Source: BMS3ABIN03 sp964418885 (GTDB taxonomy: Bacteria; Bacteroidota; Ignavibacteria; Ignavibacteriales; Ignavibacteriaceae). Taken from it: DNA of 21,372 bases. Below, in pieces: positions 1 to 8,046 of this stretch (positions are counted from its first letter, which is position 1; the number at the start of each line of letters is the position of its first letter). The notes under the pieces are model-generated. The model saw only the letters and a list, made by a program, of their open reading frames with translations. It was not told the DNA's origin and did not search any database. The stretch spans positions 1-21,372 of the forward strand of contig CAYQNW010000064.1 of assembly GCA_964418885.1 (NCBI GenBank), read 5' to 3'. The position numbers and the translations under genes are program-made.

Positions 1-382
1 TTCCTATTATAGAAGTTACCCCCGCTAAGTTTCTTAATATTGAATTTGTTTCCTGCTTTGTTAAGACTAAAGGTAAATGTTTTTTCTTATGTGCAAACTT
101 AATTTCTTTTATCCAGCCGATTTCTTTTTTAAATATTTCTCTGTACAGGTAAAGTATAGAATTCAACGCCAGGTTCTGGGTTGCGGCTGAAACATGGTGG
201 TTTTTTGCCAAGTCATTAATGAATGCTTTTATTTCTTCTGCACCCATATTTTTAGGATGTTTTTTATTATGGAAAAGGATGTACCTTTTAATCCAACCCA
301 GGTAAGCTTGTTCGGTCCTGCTGCTGTAATGCCCCGTACGCAGTTCAGTTCTAATTTGTTCGAGTAGTTTGGATTTTCCCAA
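1..382 (-). CDS. Integron-integrase-type tyrosine recombinase (N-terminal part, cut by window edge)
   Basis: The reverse strand encodes about 127 uninterrupted residues running off the left edge. It begins GKSKLLEQIRTELRTGHYSS and includes RTEQAYLGWIKRYILFH, the SAM-like core-binding domain that grips DNA in the XerC/XerD/IntI family. It is followed by KKKHLPLVLTKQE, the linker that precedes the catalytic domain. The wording HYS-RTEQAY, the ILFH-K-HP-MG stretch and the ATQN-AL-LYLYRE segment resemble integron integrases more than XerC/D; this is recall of the family, not a search. The catalytic R-H-R-Y residues lie outside the window. I chose the TTG at 382 because AGGGAGGGG lies just upstream; an in-frame GTG at 409 would add nine residues. 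No frameshift is seen in the visible part, so it may be intact. No GTTRRRY attI core or attC-like element was recognised nearby. It is divergent from the cytochrome gene. Confidence 0.8.
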   Translation of the reverse strand, partial: MGKSKLLEQIRTELRTGHYSSRTEQAYLGWIKRYILFHNKKHPKNMGAEEIKAFINDLAKNHHVSAATQNLALNSILYLYREIFKKEIGWIKEIKFAHKKKHLPLVLTKQETNSILRNLAGVTSIIG

Positions 383-583
383 AACCCCTCCCTGAAAATA
401 AATTCTCACCTGTAATATAACTTAATCGGGAAGCATTGGCAATAATATTCTTATCAATTAAATTACTCTTTAATAATTATTAGTGTATATATATTTGCAT
501 TTATAGCATTTTATCGGCAAAGATATTCTTCATAAATTCAGTTATGCAATATTTATTATCCAACAACTATTGTGAGGAACGGT

Positions 584-1324
584 ATGCTTAAACACATTTT
601 TTATTCATCCTTAACCATTTTCTTTTTTTCAGCGATCTCATTTGCTCAAATTCCGGATAGTTTTGTAAACCTTAAAGTGCTGCCGGGTGATATTTCCAAG
701 GACGAGCTTGTTAACGTTATGAGATCTTTTGCTTCCGGTCTTGGCGTACGGTGTAACTTTTGTCATGTTGGCGAAGAAGGAAAACCTTTGAGTACTTACA
801 ATTTTGTATCAGATGAAAAAGACAACAAAAAGAAAGCAAGAATAATGATGAAGATGGTTCACGATATAAATACCGAATATCTCTCAGAGCTTTCAGAATT
901 CAGTAAAGATATTATCCGGGTTGAATGTGTAACCTGTCATCGCGGTACAATGGAACCCGAATCACTTGAGGATGTTCTTTTTGAAGAGGTAAAGCAAAAC
1001 GGACTGACCGAAGCGATCTCGACTTACCATAATCTTTACGACAGATACTACGGCGGATTTGCTTACGATTTCAGAGATCACTCTTTGGTTACTTTGAGCC
1101 AAAAACTATGCGAAAATAATATGTTTGATGAGGCTCTTGCTTTCGATAGTCTCAATATTAATATGTATCCGGAATCCGGCACAGCTTATTTTGGTTTGGC
1201 AGAAGCCTATGAGAAAAAAGGTGATAAAGAAAACGCTATTAAATATTACCAGAAATCGATTGAACTTAATCCACGCTCTGCAAATTTTATTAACAGACGA
1301 ATCGATGCTTTAAAAAATGAATAA
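584..1324 (+). CDS. Secreted photosynthetic-reaction-centre-type dihaem cytochrome c with C-terminal TPR
   Basis: A 246-residue exported electron-transfer protein. Residues 1-21 form a Sec signal peptide (hydrophobic core ending SFAQ). Two haem c motifs follow, CNFCH at 57-61 and CVTCH at 115-119, in the arrangement of the CytoC_RC family (PF02276), with the typical MM-MV--IN helix between them. The tail (about 170-246) carries a TPR-like repeat (GTAYFGLAEAYEKKGDKENA). The family is named for the cytochrome subunit of photosynthetic reaction centres, but single-domain members occur in many non-phototrophic Bacteroidota and Acidobacteriota; its redox partners there are not settled. I chose ATG 584 because GAGGAA at 574-579 is well spaced for it; a GTG at 572 would put four residues before the signal peptide. 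No redox operon partner is adjacent; the Rieske protein lies 2.3 kb downstream beyond pncBA. Confidence 0.85.
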   Translation: MLKHIFYSSLTIFFFSAISFAQIPDSFVNLKVLPGDISKDELVNVMRSFASGLGVRCNFCHVGEEGKPLSTYNFVSDEKDNKKKARIMMKMVHDINTEYLSELSEFSKDIIRVECVTCHRGTMEPESLEDVLFEEVKQNGLTEAISTYHNLYDRYYGGFAYDFRDHSLVTLSQKLCENNMFDEALAFDSLNINMYPESGTAYFGLAEAYEKKGDKENAIKYYQKSIELNPRSANFINRRIDALKNE

Positions 1325-1367
1325 CTATTTTCTGTGATCTAAAATATTACTACCTGTAATTTCTGTT

Positions 1368-1412
1368 GATTTCTTAATAAGTTTGGAGAAAACTAAACTA
1401 AGAAATCTCCAA
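1368..1412 (+). promoter_or_regulatory. Two alternative inverted repeats in the pncB leader
   Basis: Directly before the pncB start codon there are two perfect inverted repeats that share bases. GATTTCTTA (1368-1376) pairs with TAAGAAATC (1399-1407), and TTGGAGA (1383-1389) pairs with TCTCCAA (1406-1412). Because 1406-1407 belongs to both, the two hairpins exclude each other. The second ends one base before the ATG at 1414, and no clear Shine-Dalgarno sequence is present. It could be an operator or a translational switch, or chance in AT-rich DNA. No known NAD-repressor box was recognised. Confidence 0.3.
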
Positions 1413-1413
1413 T

Positions 1414-2829
1414 ATGAAAAATTTCACAGAACATATCGGGTTATTTGCAGATCATTATGAATTCACAATGGCACAGGGCTATTTTTTAGATGGGAGAAAA
1501 GATAGTCCTGCCTGCTTCGATTATTTCTTCAGAAAAAATCCTTTTAACTCCGGCTACACAGTATTTGCCGGGTTGTACGATATGCTTGAAATGCTTCAGC
1601 AATTCAGGTTTAATAGTGATTCACTGGAGCATTTAAAAAAGAATGGATTAAACGATTCCTTCCTAGATTACTTAGAAGAATTCAGCTTCAGGGGAAATAT
1701 CGTAGCACCGAATGAAGGTGAAATAGTTTTTGAAAACGAACCTGTTATACGAGTTGAAGGAACTATAATTGAAACACAGCTTGTTGAATCTCTTCTTTTA
1801 AACCTAATTAATTTTCAATCGCTTATTGCTACCAAAGCAAGCAGGATAAGACAATCAGCCTGCAACAGGATAGTGATCGATTTTGGATTAAGACGTGCTC
1901 AGGGACTGTCGGCAATACACGCAAGCAAAGCAGCCGTTATAGGTGGATTCGATGCAACATCAAATGAATATGCTTCGCTTGCATTTGGTATTAAAGCTTC
2001 CGGTACTCAAGCGCACTCATGGATACAAAGTTATCCCGATGAACTTACAGCATTCAGAAAATATGCAAAAGCATATCCAAAAAACTGTGTGTTCCTTGTA
2101 GACACTTACGATACATTGAATAGTGGAATACCAAATACAATTATTGCCGCAAAAGAAATGGAGGAAGCAGGAGAAAAACTTCTTGCCATTCGCTTAGATA
2201 GTGGAGATCTCGCTTATCTTAGTAAAAAAACCCGCAAGTTACTCAATGATGCCGGTCTGGAATATGTAAAAATATATGTTTCAAACCAGTTGAATGAATA
2301 CCTGATTAAAAGTCTGATTGAACAAGGTGCACCGATAGATGGTTTTGGTGTTGGAACAGAGTTAATAACCGGGCAGCCTGACGCTGCACTCGATGGTGTA
2401 TATAAACTTAGTATGATCGATAATGTACCTTCGTTTAAGCTGTCTGAAAATCTTGAAAAAGTTACACTTCCCGGCGTTAAAAAAATTCATCGTTATATCA
2501 ACGGCGATGGAAAGTTTTACGCCGATGGTATTCTTTTAGATACAGAAAACGGCATAGATAGAATTTTTCATCCTTCACATACTCATAAAAGTGCCGATGT
2601 TCAGGGCAAGAAAAAAGAAGAATTGCTCGGTTTAGTGATGAAAAACGGTGAAATAAAAATTGATAATAAAAATGTAAAAGAAATTTCGGATTATTGTAAA
2701 TACAGACTAACACTGCTGCCCGATGAACACAAACGGTTTGAAAATCCTCATACATATAAAATCGGGATGAGTAAAAAACTCGGAGATTTAAGAAACAGCC
2801 TTATCGCAAAATTATTAGTTACAAAATAA
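1414..2829 (+). CDS. pncB: Nicotinate phosphoribosyltransferase
   Basis: A 471-residue cytosolic enzyme that joins nicotinate and PRPP, with ATP hydrolysis, to give nicotinate mononucleotide (EC 6.3.4.21), the entry step of the Preiss-Handler NAD salvage route. Family signatures are in order: an N-terminal DHYEFTMAQGYF block (13-24), DFGLRRAQG (156-164), GTQAHSW (197-203) with His201 in the position of the phosphorylated active-site His, FLVDTYDTLNSG (227-238), IRLDSGDL (259-266) and FGVGTEL further on. Length is normal for the bacterial form. The next gene, pncA, starts one base after this stop codon, so the pair forms a complete nicotinamide-to-NaMN module. The start is the first ATG and the N-terminal block fits it. 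No strong ribosome binding site is seen. Confidence 0.95.
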   Translation: MKNFTEHIGLFADHYEFTMAQGYFLDGRKDSPACFDYFFRKNPFNSGYTVFAGLYDMLEMLQQFRFNSDSLEHLKKNGLNDSFLDYLEEFSFRGNIVAPNEGEIVFENEPVIRVEGTIIETQLVESLLLNLINFQSLIATKASRIRQSACNRIVIDFGLRRAQGLSAIHASKAAVIGGFDATSNEYASLAFGIKASGTQAHSWIQSYPDELTAFRKYAKAYPKNCVFLVDTYDTLNSGIPNTIIAAKEMEEAGEKLLAIRLDSGDLAYLSKKTRKLLNDAGLEYVKIYVSNQLNEYLIKSLIEQGAPIDGFGVGTELITGQPDAALDGVYKLSMIDNVPSFKLSENLEKVTLPGVKKIHRYINGDGKFYADGILLDTENGIDRIFHPSHTHKSADVQGKKKEELLGLVMKNGEIKIDNKNVKEISDYCKYRLTLLPDEHKRFENPHTYKIGMSKKLGDLRNSLIAKLLVTK

Positions 2830-2830
2830 T

Positions 2831-3373
2831 ATGAGCAAAGCATTATTAATAGTTGATGTGCAGAATGACTTTTGCCCCGGCGGTGCTTTGCCTGCGCCAA
2901 CCGGGGATAAAATCATTCCCGTTATTAATAATATACTCGATCGATTCCCGGTAATAATTGCTTCAAGAGACTGGCACCCGGAGGATACAATTCATTTTCA
3001 GAAATGGCCGGTTCATTGCGTTCAAAACTCCAAAGGTGCTGAATTTCCGGCGACACTAAACAGCAGTAAATTCAATCTTATTCTTGATAAAGGAACTGCA
3101 TCCAAAGACGATGGTTACTCGGCATTCGAGGCAACAAATAAAAATCTCGCTGAGTATCTGAAGAACAATAAGATCGATGAATTATATATTACCGGATTAG
3201 TAGCAGAATATTGTGTTAAAAATACTGTGCTTGATGCATTGAAATACGGATTTAATGTCGTGGTAATTAAAGATGCAGTTGAAGGAATAAGAAAAGAAGA
3301 TGATGATTTTGAAAAAGCTTTTAAAGAAATGGAACAAGCAGGTGCAAAAGTAATAATGAGTAATGAAATTTAA
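2831..3373 (+). CDS. pncA: Nicotinamidase
   Basis: A 180-residue isochorismatase-fold amidohydrolase converting nicotinamide to nicotinate and ammonia (EC 3.5.1.19), which feeds the PncB product encoded one base upstream. The catalytic triad is visible: Asp9 (IVDVQNDF), Lys87 (LDKGT) and Cys128 (GLVAEYCV). The metal site is also complete: Asp47 and His49 in SRDWHP, and His62 in WPVHCVQ. The C-terminal DAVEGI block is typical of the family. Closest relatives by motif are nicotinamidases rather than other isochorismatase-like hydrolases, because the metal-binding DWHP and PVHC motifs are both intact. Tight coupling with pncB implies co-expression. Confidence 0.94.
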   Translation: MSKALLIVDVQNDFCPGGALPAPTGDKIIPVINNILDRFPVIIASRDWHPEDTIHFQKWPVHCVQNSKGAEFPATLNSSKFNLILDKGTASKDDGYSAFEATNKNLAEYLKNNKIDELYITGLVAEYCVKNTVLDALKYGFNVVVIKDAVEGIRKEDDDFEKAFKEMEQAGAKVIMSNEI

Positions 3374-3616
3374 TCTTCTTTGTTATACATTTCCCAACAC
3401 TAATGTCGCTTCCCGCTTTTTTTTATGCTACCATTATTTTCATGTTAATAATTAAGGATTGTGTTTAGAATACGTCTCCTTTATGTTCTTTATAATATTC
3501 AAAGTAGTGCCGGAAAAATTATCAAAAGCAATACTATTCTTTCTTGTTATTGATGTTTAAATGGAATAATCAATCGTTACTTTGTTAACACAAAAATTTT
3601 TATATGGATTAAATTA

Positions 3617-4090
3617 ATGAGAATTACACGAAGAGAATTTTTTGTAAAATCGGCTCGGGGAATTGCCATAATATCTTTACCTGCATTATTCAGTTCCATT
3701 CTCGAAAGCTGTACAAATGTAAACGGACCACAAAACACGGATACTCTGCCATCCATTCAGGGAACACTTTCAAATGGAAAAATAGTCTTAACAATCGATT
3801 CCTCTTCTCCTCTTGCCAATGCAGATAGTGCGGCTAAAGTTAATTATCAATCCGGTTCGGTTCTTGTAGATCGTCCTTCCGGTAATACTTTCAATGCACT
3901 ATCTTCAATTTGCACTCACCAGTCCTGCACAATTGATAGTTTTGATTCGGGTAAAAACCAGTTTGTATGTCCATGTCACGGTTCCAGGTTTGATGAGAAA
4001 GGAAAGGTTGTTCAGGGTCCTGCCGGTTCTCCGCTTAAACAGTATACAACACAATTTTCCGGTGATAAACTAACAATTAATATCAGCTAA
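3617..4090 (+). CDS. Rieske [2Fe-2S] protein with Tat-type signal
   Basis: A 157-residue exported iron-sulfur protein. The N-terminus TRREFFVKSA followed by a hydrophobic stretch (16-29) is a twin-arginine signal or anchor. A Cys at 32 (ILESC) could be a lipidation site, but Glu at -2 is unusual. The Rieske domain has box 1 CTHQSC (Cys99, His101, disulfide Cys104) and box 2 CPCHGSRFD (Cys118, disulfide Cys120, His121), so this is a disulfide-stabilised Rieske of the quinol-oxidoreductase type rather than a dioxygenase ferredoxin. No cytochrome b gene is adjacent, so assignment as a bc-complex subunit cannot be made; arsenite-oxidase-like or stand-alone Rieske proteins are alternatives. Its stop overlaps by 4 bp the stop of the convergent slipin gene. 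Confidence 0.88.
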   Translation: MRITRREFFVKSARGIAIISLPALFSSILESCTNVNGPQNTDTLPSIQGTLSNGKIVLTIDSSSPLANADSAAKVNYQSGSVLVDRPSGNTFNALSSICTHQSCTIDSFDSGKNQFVCPCHGSRFDEKGKVVQGPAGSPLKQYTTQFSGDKLTINIS

Positions 4091-4857
4091 TCTTCCTTTT
4101 TCTTAGAATAACTTTCTAAGAATGGTTTTATAAGATCAATTGGAACCGGGAATATTGTAGTTGAATTTTTTTCTGAAGCTACTTCTGTAAGAGTTTGTAA
4201 AAATCTCAGCTGTAAAGCTGTTGGATTTTCACTGATAACATCTGCAGCTTCTCTGAGTTTTTTGCTTGCCTGGAATTCACCATCTGCGTGAATCACTTTT
4301 GCACGTCTTTCTCTTTCTGCCTCCGCTTGCCTTGCCATCGCCCGCTGCATCTCAGGTGGAAGATCAACATGTTTCACTTCAACGTTTGAGACTTTTATTC
4401 CCCAGGGCTCAGTTTGATTGTCTATTATCTTTTGTAGTTCCTGATTAATTTTATCTCTCTCGGCTAATAGTTCATCAAGTTGTGATTGACCAAGCACACT
4501 TCTTAATGTTGTTTGCGATAGTTGTGATGTAGCATCAAGAAAGTGTTCAACTTCTACAATCGCCTTCTCCGCCTGCACAACCCTGAAGTAAACTACTGCA
4601 TTAACTTTTAAAGATACGTTATCTTTTGTTATCACATCCTGCGGTGGAACATCCATTACAACTGTTCTAAGACTTACTCTTACCATTCTATCAACTATAG
4701 GAATAAGTATAATTAAACCTGGTCCCTTAGAGCCTATTAATCTTCCTAATCGAAATATTACTCCCCTCTCATATTCCCGGAGAATGCGAATAGCGCTTGC
4801 CAAAATAATAATCACAAACAAAACGATTACACTTAAATATGTTGAAAACTCCGCCAT
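4087..4857 (-). CDS. Slipin (stomatin/prohibitin-family membrane protein)
   Basis: A 256-residue SPFH/band 7 protein. A single N-terminal membrane helix (about 3-20) is followed by REYERGVIFRLGR, the stomatin signature, then DVPPQDVITKDNVS, and a long charged helical segment (RQAEAERERRAK) that drives oligomerisation. Bacterial slipins form large membrane-associated rings and act with an NfeD-type protease; the pair here is adjacent (nfeD upstream, 28 bp away) as in the archaeal PH1510/PH1511 model. I prefer the ATG at 4857 because GGAGGA sits five bases ahead of it; an in-frame ATG at 4869 would add MEEE and would place that Shine-Dalgarno inside the gene. Substrates in vivo are unknown. Confidence 0.9.
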   Translation of the reverse strand: MAEFSTYLSVIVLFVIIILASAIRILREYERGVIFRLGRLIGSKGPGLIILIPIVDRMVRVSLRTVVMDVPPQDVITKDNVSLKVNAVVYFRVVQAEKAIVEVEHFLDATSQLSQTTLRSVLGQSQLDELLAERDKINQELQKIIDNQTEPWGIKVSNVEVKHVDLPPEMQRAMARQAEAERERRAKVIHADGEFQASKKLREAADVISENPTALQLRFLQTLTEVASEKNSTTIFPVPIDLIKPFLESYSKKKED

Positions 4858-4885
4858 CTCTTCCTCCATTGACTTAATTCAAAAA

Positions 4886-6169
4886 TTACTTCTCAGCTTT
4901 TTTAACTTTTAAGAAAAGATTTTTAACATCAATAACTTCAACTTTCGCATTTTCTTCAATTTCTCCGGTTAAACATTCTGCGTTCCAGAATTCACCATGA
5001 ATTTTAATTTTTCCTGAAGGTGAAAGCTTCGTAACCGTTATTCCTGTTTCACCAATCAATCCTTCCATTCCGGTTGTTGGCTTCTTTCGCTGTGCTTTAA
5101 TACCCATTGAAACGGCGAATATGAAAAATGCTGCGGTTAATACAACAACTAAAATTATTAATTCCATTGAGATCTCCACTGCTTCCATAAATGAATCAGT
5201 ATTAATCAACATTATTGATCCTAAAAATAAAGCGGTTACACCACCAATTGTTAAAGCACCATGACTTGCAATTTTAACTTCGAGTATAAATAAGATGACA
5301 CTCAATATTATCAGCGCCAATCCGGCATAATTAACCGGCAAAGTATTCATCGAATAGAAAGCAAGTATAAGACATATTCCACCGATTACTCCCGGAAAAA
5401 TTGCTCCCGGACTGTAAAACTCAAAGAATAAACCATATATGCCTAACATCAATAAAATGTAAGCAATATTAGGATCGCTGAGAATGCTTAAAATCTTTTG
5501 TGAAAATGTCATATCAAGAAAAACAACTTCAGCGTTTTTTGTATGAAGGTCTTTCATACCTTCACTTGTTTCTGTTTCTCTTCCATCAATCTGATTTAAT
5601 AAATCATTAAGGTCCTTAGCAATAATATCTATCACTTTCATCTTCAATGCTTCGGTTTCTGTTATTGATAAACTCTTTCTTACTGCATCTTCACTCCATT
5701 CAATATTCCGTTTACGCTTCTCACTTATTGTTCTGATAAATGCCGACGCATCGTTGGTTGCTTTTTCCATCATTACAGTATCCTGTGTTCCCTGCATAGT
5801 AACAGGATGGGCAGCGCCAATATTTGTTCCTGGTGCCATCGCTGCAATGTTTGATGCCATGGTAATAAAAACACCGGCAGAAGCTGCCCGCGAGCCGGAA
5901 GGATAGACATAAACTACAACAGGTATTTTCGATTGTAAAAACTGAGTAACAATATTGCGCGTCGAGGTTAACAAACCGCCGGGAGTATTAAGCTCAATAA
6001 CAACACACTCTGCATTTTTTTCAATTGCTTTTTGAATTCCCCACTGAATATAATCTGCACTTGGTGGATGAATCGCACAATCGACTTTAAGCACAACAAC
6101 TTTATTCTGGGGAAAAATCTGTAAAGTGAGGATAAGGAATACCGGGAATATGTTACGTAGGAATAACAC
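4886..6169 (-). CDS. nfeD: NfeD-family membrane serine protease (stomatin operon partner)
   Basis: A 427-residue long-form NfeD protein. A signal peptide or anchor (1-20) leads into a ClpP-like protease domain: NTPGGLLTST (61-70), then SRAASAGVFI with Ser97 as the expected nucleophile, and a candidate general-base Lys136 in MMEKATND. This is the Ser-Lys dyad type described for PH1510-N, which cleaves a hydrophobic part of its partner stomatin. Residues about 225-360 form a cluster of membrane helices, and the C-terminus (about 365-427) is the soluble OB-fold NfeD domain (GLIGETG, GKIKIHGEFWNA). The start codon is GTG with GAGGAAGG well placed upstream. It is followed in the operon by the slipin gene, its expected partner. 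Divergent from the radical SAM gene. Confidence 0.92.
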   Translation of the reverse strand: MLFLRNIFPVFLILTLQIFPQNKVVVLKVDCAIHPPSADYIQWGIQKAIEKNAECVVIELNTPGGLLTSTRNIVTQFLQSKIPVVVYVYPSGSRAASAGVFITMASNIAAMAPGTNIGAAHPVTMQGTQDTVMMEKATNDASAFIRTISEKRKRNIEWSEDAVRKSLSITETEALKMKVIDIIAKDLNDLLNQIDGRETETSEGMKDLHTKNAEVVFLDMTFSQKILSILSDPNIAYILLMLGIYGLFFEFYSPGAIFPGVIGGICLILAFYSMNTLPVNYAGLALIILSVILFILEVKIASHGALTIGGVTALFLGSIMLINTDSFMEAVEISMELIILVVVLTAAFFIFAVSMGIKAQRKKPTTGMEGLIGETGITVTKLSPSGKIKIHGEFWNAECLTGEIEENAKVEVIDVKNLFLKVKKAEK

Positions 6170-6445
6170 TTAACCTTCCTCGTTATGAAACCAAGATTAA
6201 TGTATGTAAAAATAAGAAGGTAATCAATAATGAAAGATTGTAAACTTCTTAGCACCGGATATTTACTATCTCTCTGCCGGAATGCCGCATATCACAATTT
6301 GATTAAGATACTGGTTTTACCTCATCAGAACACCGCATTATAATTGATTATTTATATCAGAACGTTTATTTTGATTTTTATATTTTAGATATACTAAATA
6401 ATTATTCTAAATACGGATCAACTTATCACTGACACGGAGGAGCAT

Positions 6446-7651
6446 ATGGTCAGATTAAATCATCTCGATTACTACAGACTTCCCTGGAATCTAACCGATA
6501 ATTCAATATCGTGGCTCGAACCAACAGCAAAATGTAATTTATATTGTGAAGGTTGTTACAGATCGAACGAAAAAGATGGTCACAAATCAATGGCAGAAAT
6601 AAATGCCGATCTGGATGTTTTTCAAAAATTAAGAAATTCAGATGGTGTATCTATTGCCGGTGGTGATCCATTAACTCATCCTGATGTCATCGAAATAGTT
6701 CGTGAAGTGAAAAGACGGGAAATGAAACCAATCATAAATACAAATGGTCTGGCTCTTACAAAAGAGTTACTGGTCGAGCTGAAAAAAGCCGGTGTATTCG
6801 GTTTTACTTTTCACATAGACAGCAAACAGGGAAGACCACATTGGAAGAATAAAAACGAGCTGGAATTAAATGAATTGAGACTTCAGTATGCTCAGATGCT
6901 TGCGGACGTTGGTGGAATTTCGTGTGCTTTTAATTCCACGGTTTATGAAGATACTATGCAATACATTCCCGGTATGGTTAAGTGGGCGCAGGAACATATT
7001 GATATCGTCCATGTTATGGTATTCATTCTTTACCGGGCAGTTAACAATAAAGAATATGATTATTATCTAGGTCCAAAGAAAATTGATATGGGTGAACTTG
7101 TATATAACGAAGATCCTGAAACACGCACAGATATAAAAGCAGATGAAATTGTAGATCTGATAAGAACAGAAAATCCCGGCTTTGATCCCTGTGCATACCT
7201 TAATGGTTCTCAGCAGCCGGATTCATTTAAGTGGTTACTTACCGGAAGACTTGGTACAAAAAAGAAAATTTATGGTTATATGGGAAAGAAAGGAATGGAA
7301 GCGATTCAGATGTTTAATCATCTGCTCTATGGCAGATATCTGGCTTATGCGAAACCAAAGGATACAAAGAAGGGTAAACTGATGCTACTGCTTGGAGTAT
7401 TCGATAAGAGACTCAGGAAAACATTCTTCAAATTTTATAAGAATCCTCTCAACATATTTAAACGCTTGCGTTATCAATCTGTTATGATAATTCAGCCGGT
7501 AGATTTTCTTCAGGATGGAAGACAAAATATGTGCGATGGCTGCCCGGATATAACAGTCTGGAAAGGACAATTAGTCTGGTCTTGCAGAATGGAAGAACAA
7601 CTTAACTTTGGACATAATATAAATGCGTATCCCAAAGATCTAGTAAACTAA
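6446..7651 (+). CDS. Radical SAM protein with C-terminal cysteine cluster, substrate unknown
   Basis: A 401-residue radical SAM enzyme. The [4Fe-4S] cluster motif is CNLYCEGC (Cys30, Cys34, Cys37), with the SAM-binding GGDP at 72-75 and INTNG at 97-101. The N-terminal TIM-barrel-like half ends near 200. The C-terminal half is lysine-rich and hydrophobic, with CDGC at 363-366, Cys380 (VWSCRM) and Cys249 (DPCAYLNG), enough to hold one auxiliary Fe-S cluster in SPASM-like fashion. GGAGGAG at 6436-6442 gives a very good ribosome binding site. The gene stands alone between a divergent nfeD and a terminator, with no precursor peptide gene recognised, so the substrate cannot be deduced from context. 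Peptide maturation, lipid or cofactor modification are all possible. Confidence 0.82.
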   Translation: MVRLNHLDYYRLPWNLTDNSISWLEPTAKCNLYCEGCYRSNEKDGHKSMAEINADLDVFQKLRNSDGVSIAGGDPLTHPDVIEIVREVKRREMKPIINTNGLALTKELLVELKKAGVFGFTFHIDSKQGRPHWKNKNELELNELRLQYAQMLADVGGISCAFNSTVYEDTMQYIPGMVKWAQEHIDIVHVMVFILYRAVNNKEYDYYLGPKKIDMGELVYNEDPETRTDIKADEIVDLIRTENPGFDPCAYLNGSQQPDSFKWLLTGRLGTKKKIYGYMGKKGMEAIQMFNHLLYGRYLAYAKPKDTKKGKLMLLLGVFDKRLRKTFFKFYKNPLNIFKRLRYQSVMIIQPVDFLQDGRQNMCDGCPDITVWKGQLVWSCRMEEQLNFGHNINAYPKDLVN

Positions 7652-7675
7652 AACTTAATCGTTAGCAATAAATAT

Positions 7676-7705
7676 GAAGGCCTATTTTAATACAGATAGG
7701 CTTTC
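7676..7705 (+). terminator. Intrinsic terminator after the radical SAM gene
   Basis: A 10-bp stem (7676-7685 with 7696-7705, one G-T pair) encloses a 10-base loop and is followed by a short T-rich stretch (TTTATTC). It lies 24 bp past the radical SAM stop codon, so it most likely ends that transcript. Confidence 0.7.
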
Positions 7706-8046
7706 TTTATTCTATAAACAGAACTATTCCCATTCCTAATTTAGAATCAAAAGGATTTGTTCTATCTCAAAACTGTTACAACTCATTAATTAATGAATCA
7801 AATACAGGAGACAAACTGTAATTATTTATTAATTTTTCTATATAAAAAATTGTAAATAATTTTAACAAGGGTAATTTTTAAGGGATTAATTTTACTCCTA
7901 AATGTTAAAAAAATGTTTCACTTTGATATTATTCTCAAACTGAATCGGGTATTCTTTCGAATACTTAGGTAAATATTACTTATTTTACTGGCATTCTTAT
8001 TGGTAATACAGTATAAGCTTAATAACTATAAAAAATAGAGGGCAAA
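7706..8046. other. AT-rich intergenic region upstream of the small ORF
   Basis: No gene of normal coding character is seen here. It holds a 14-bp perfect AT palindrome (TCATTAATTAATGA, 7783-7796) and a 6-bp hairpin with a 4-base loop (GTATTC 7949-7954 with GAATAC 7959-7964). Since it lies between a terminator and the small ORF at 8047, it presumably carries that ORF's promoter. No promoter consensus could be fixed with confidence. Confidence 0.4.

Noticed and set aside
410..571. Possible attI site between the recombinase and the cytochrome gene
   Set aside because: No GTTRRRY core in a convincing arrangement was seen, and the cytochrome gene does not look like a gene cassette.
1414..3373. 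NAD salvage pair as part of an NAD-depletion defence system
   Set aside because: PncB and PncA are standard salvage enzymes with all usual residues, and no defence effector or sensor gene is adjacent.
5968..6255. 95-codon reverse-strand frame overlapping the 5' end of nfeD
   Set aside because: It lies within a different frame of nfeD, whose protease motifs, GTG start and ribosome binding site are clear; the peptide has no family resemblance.
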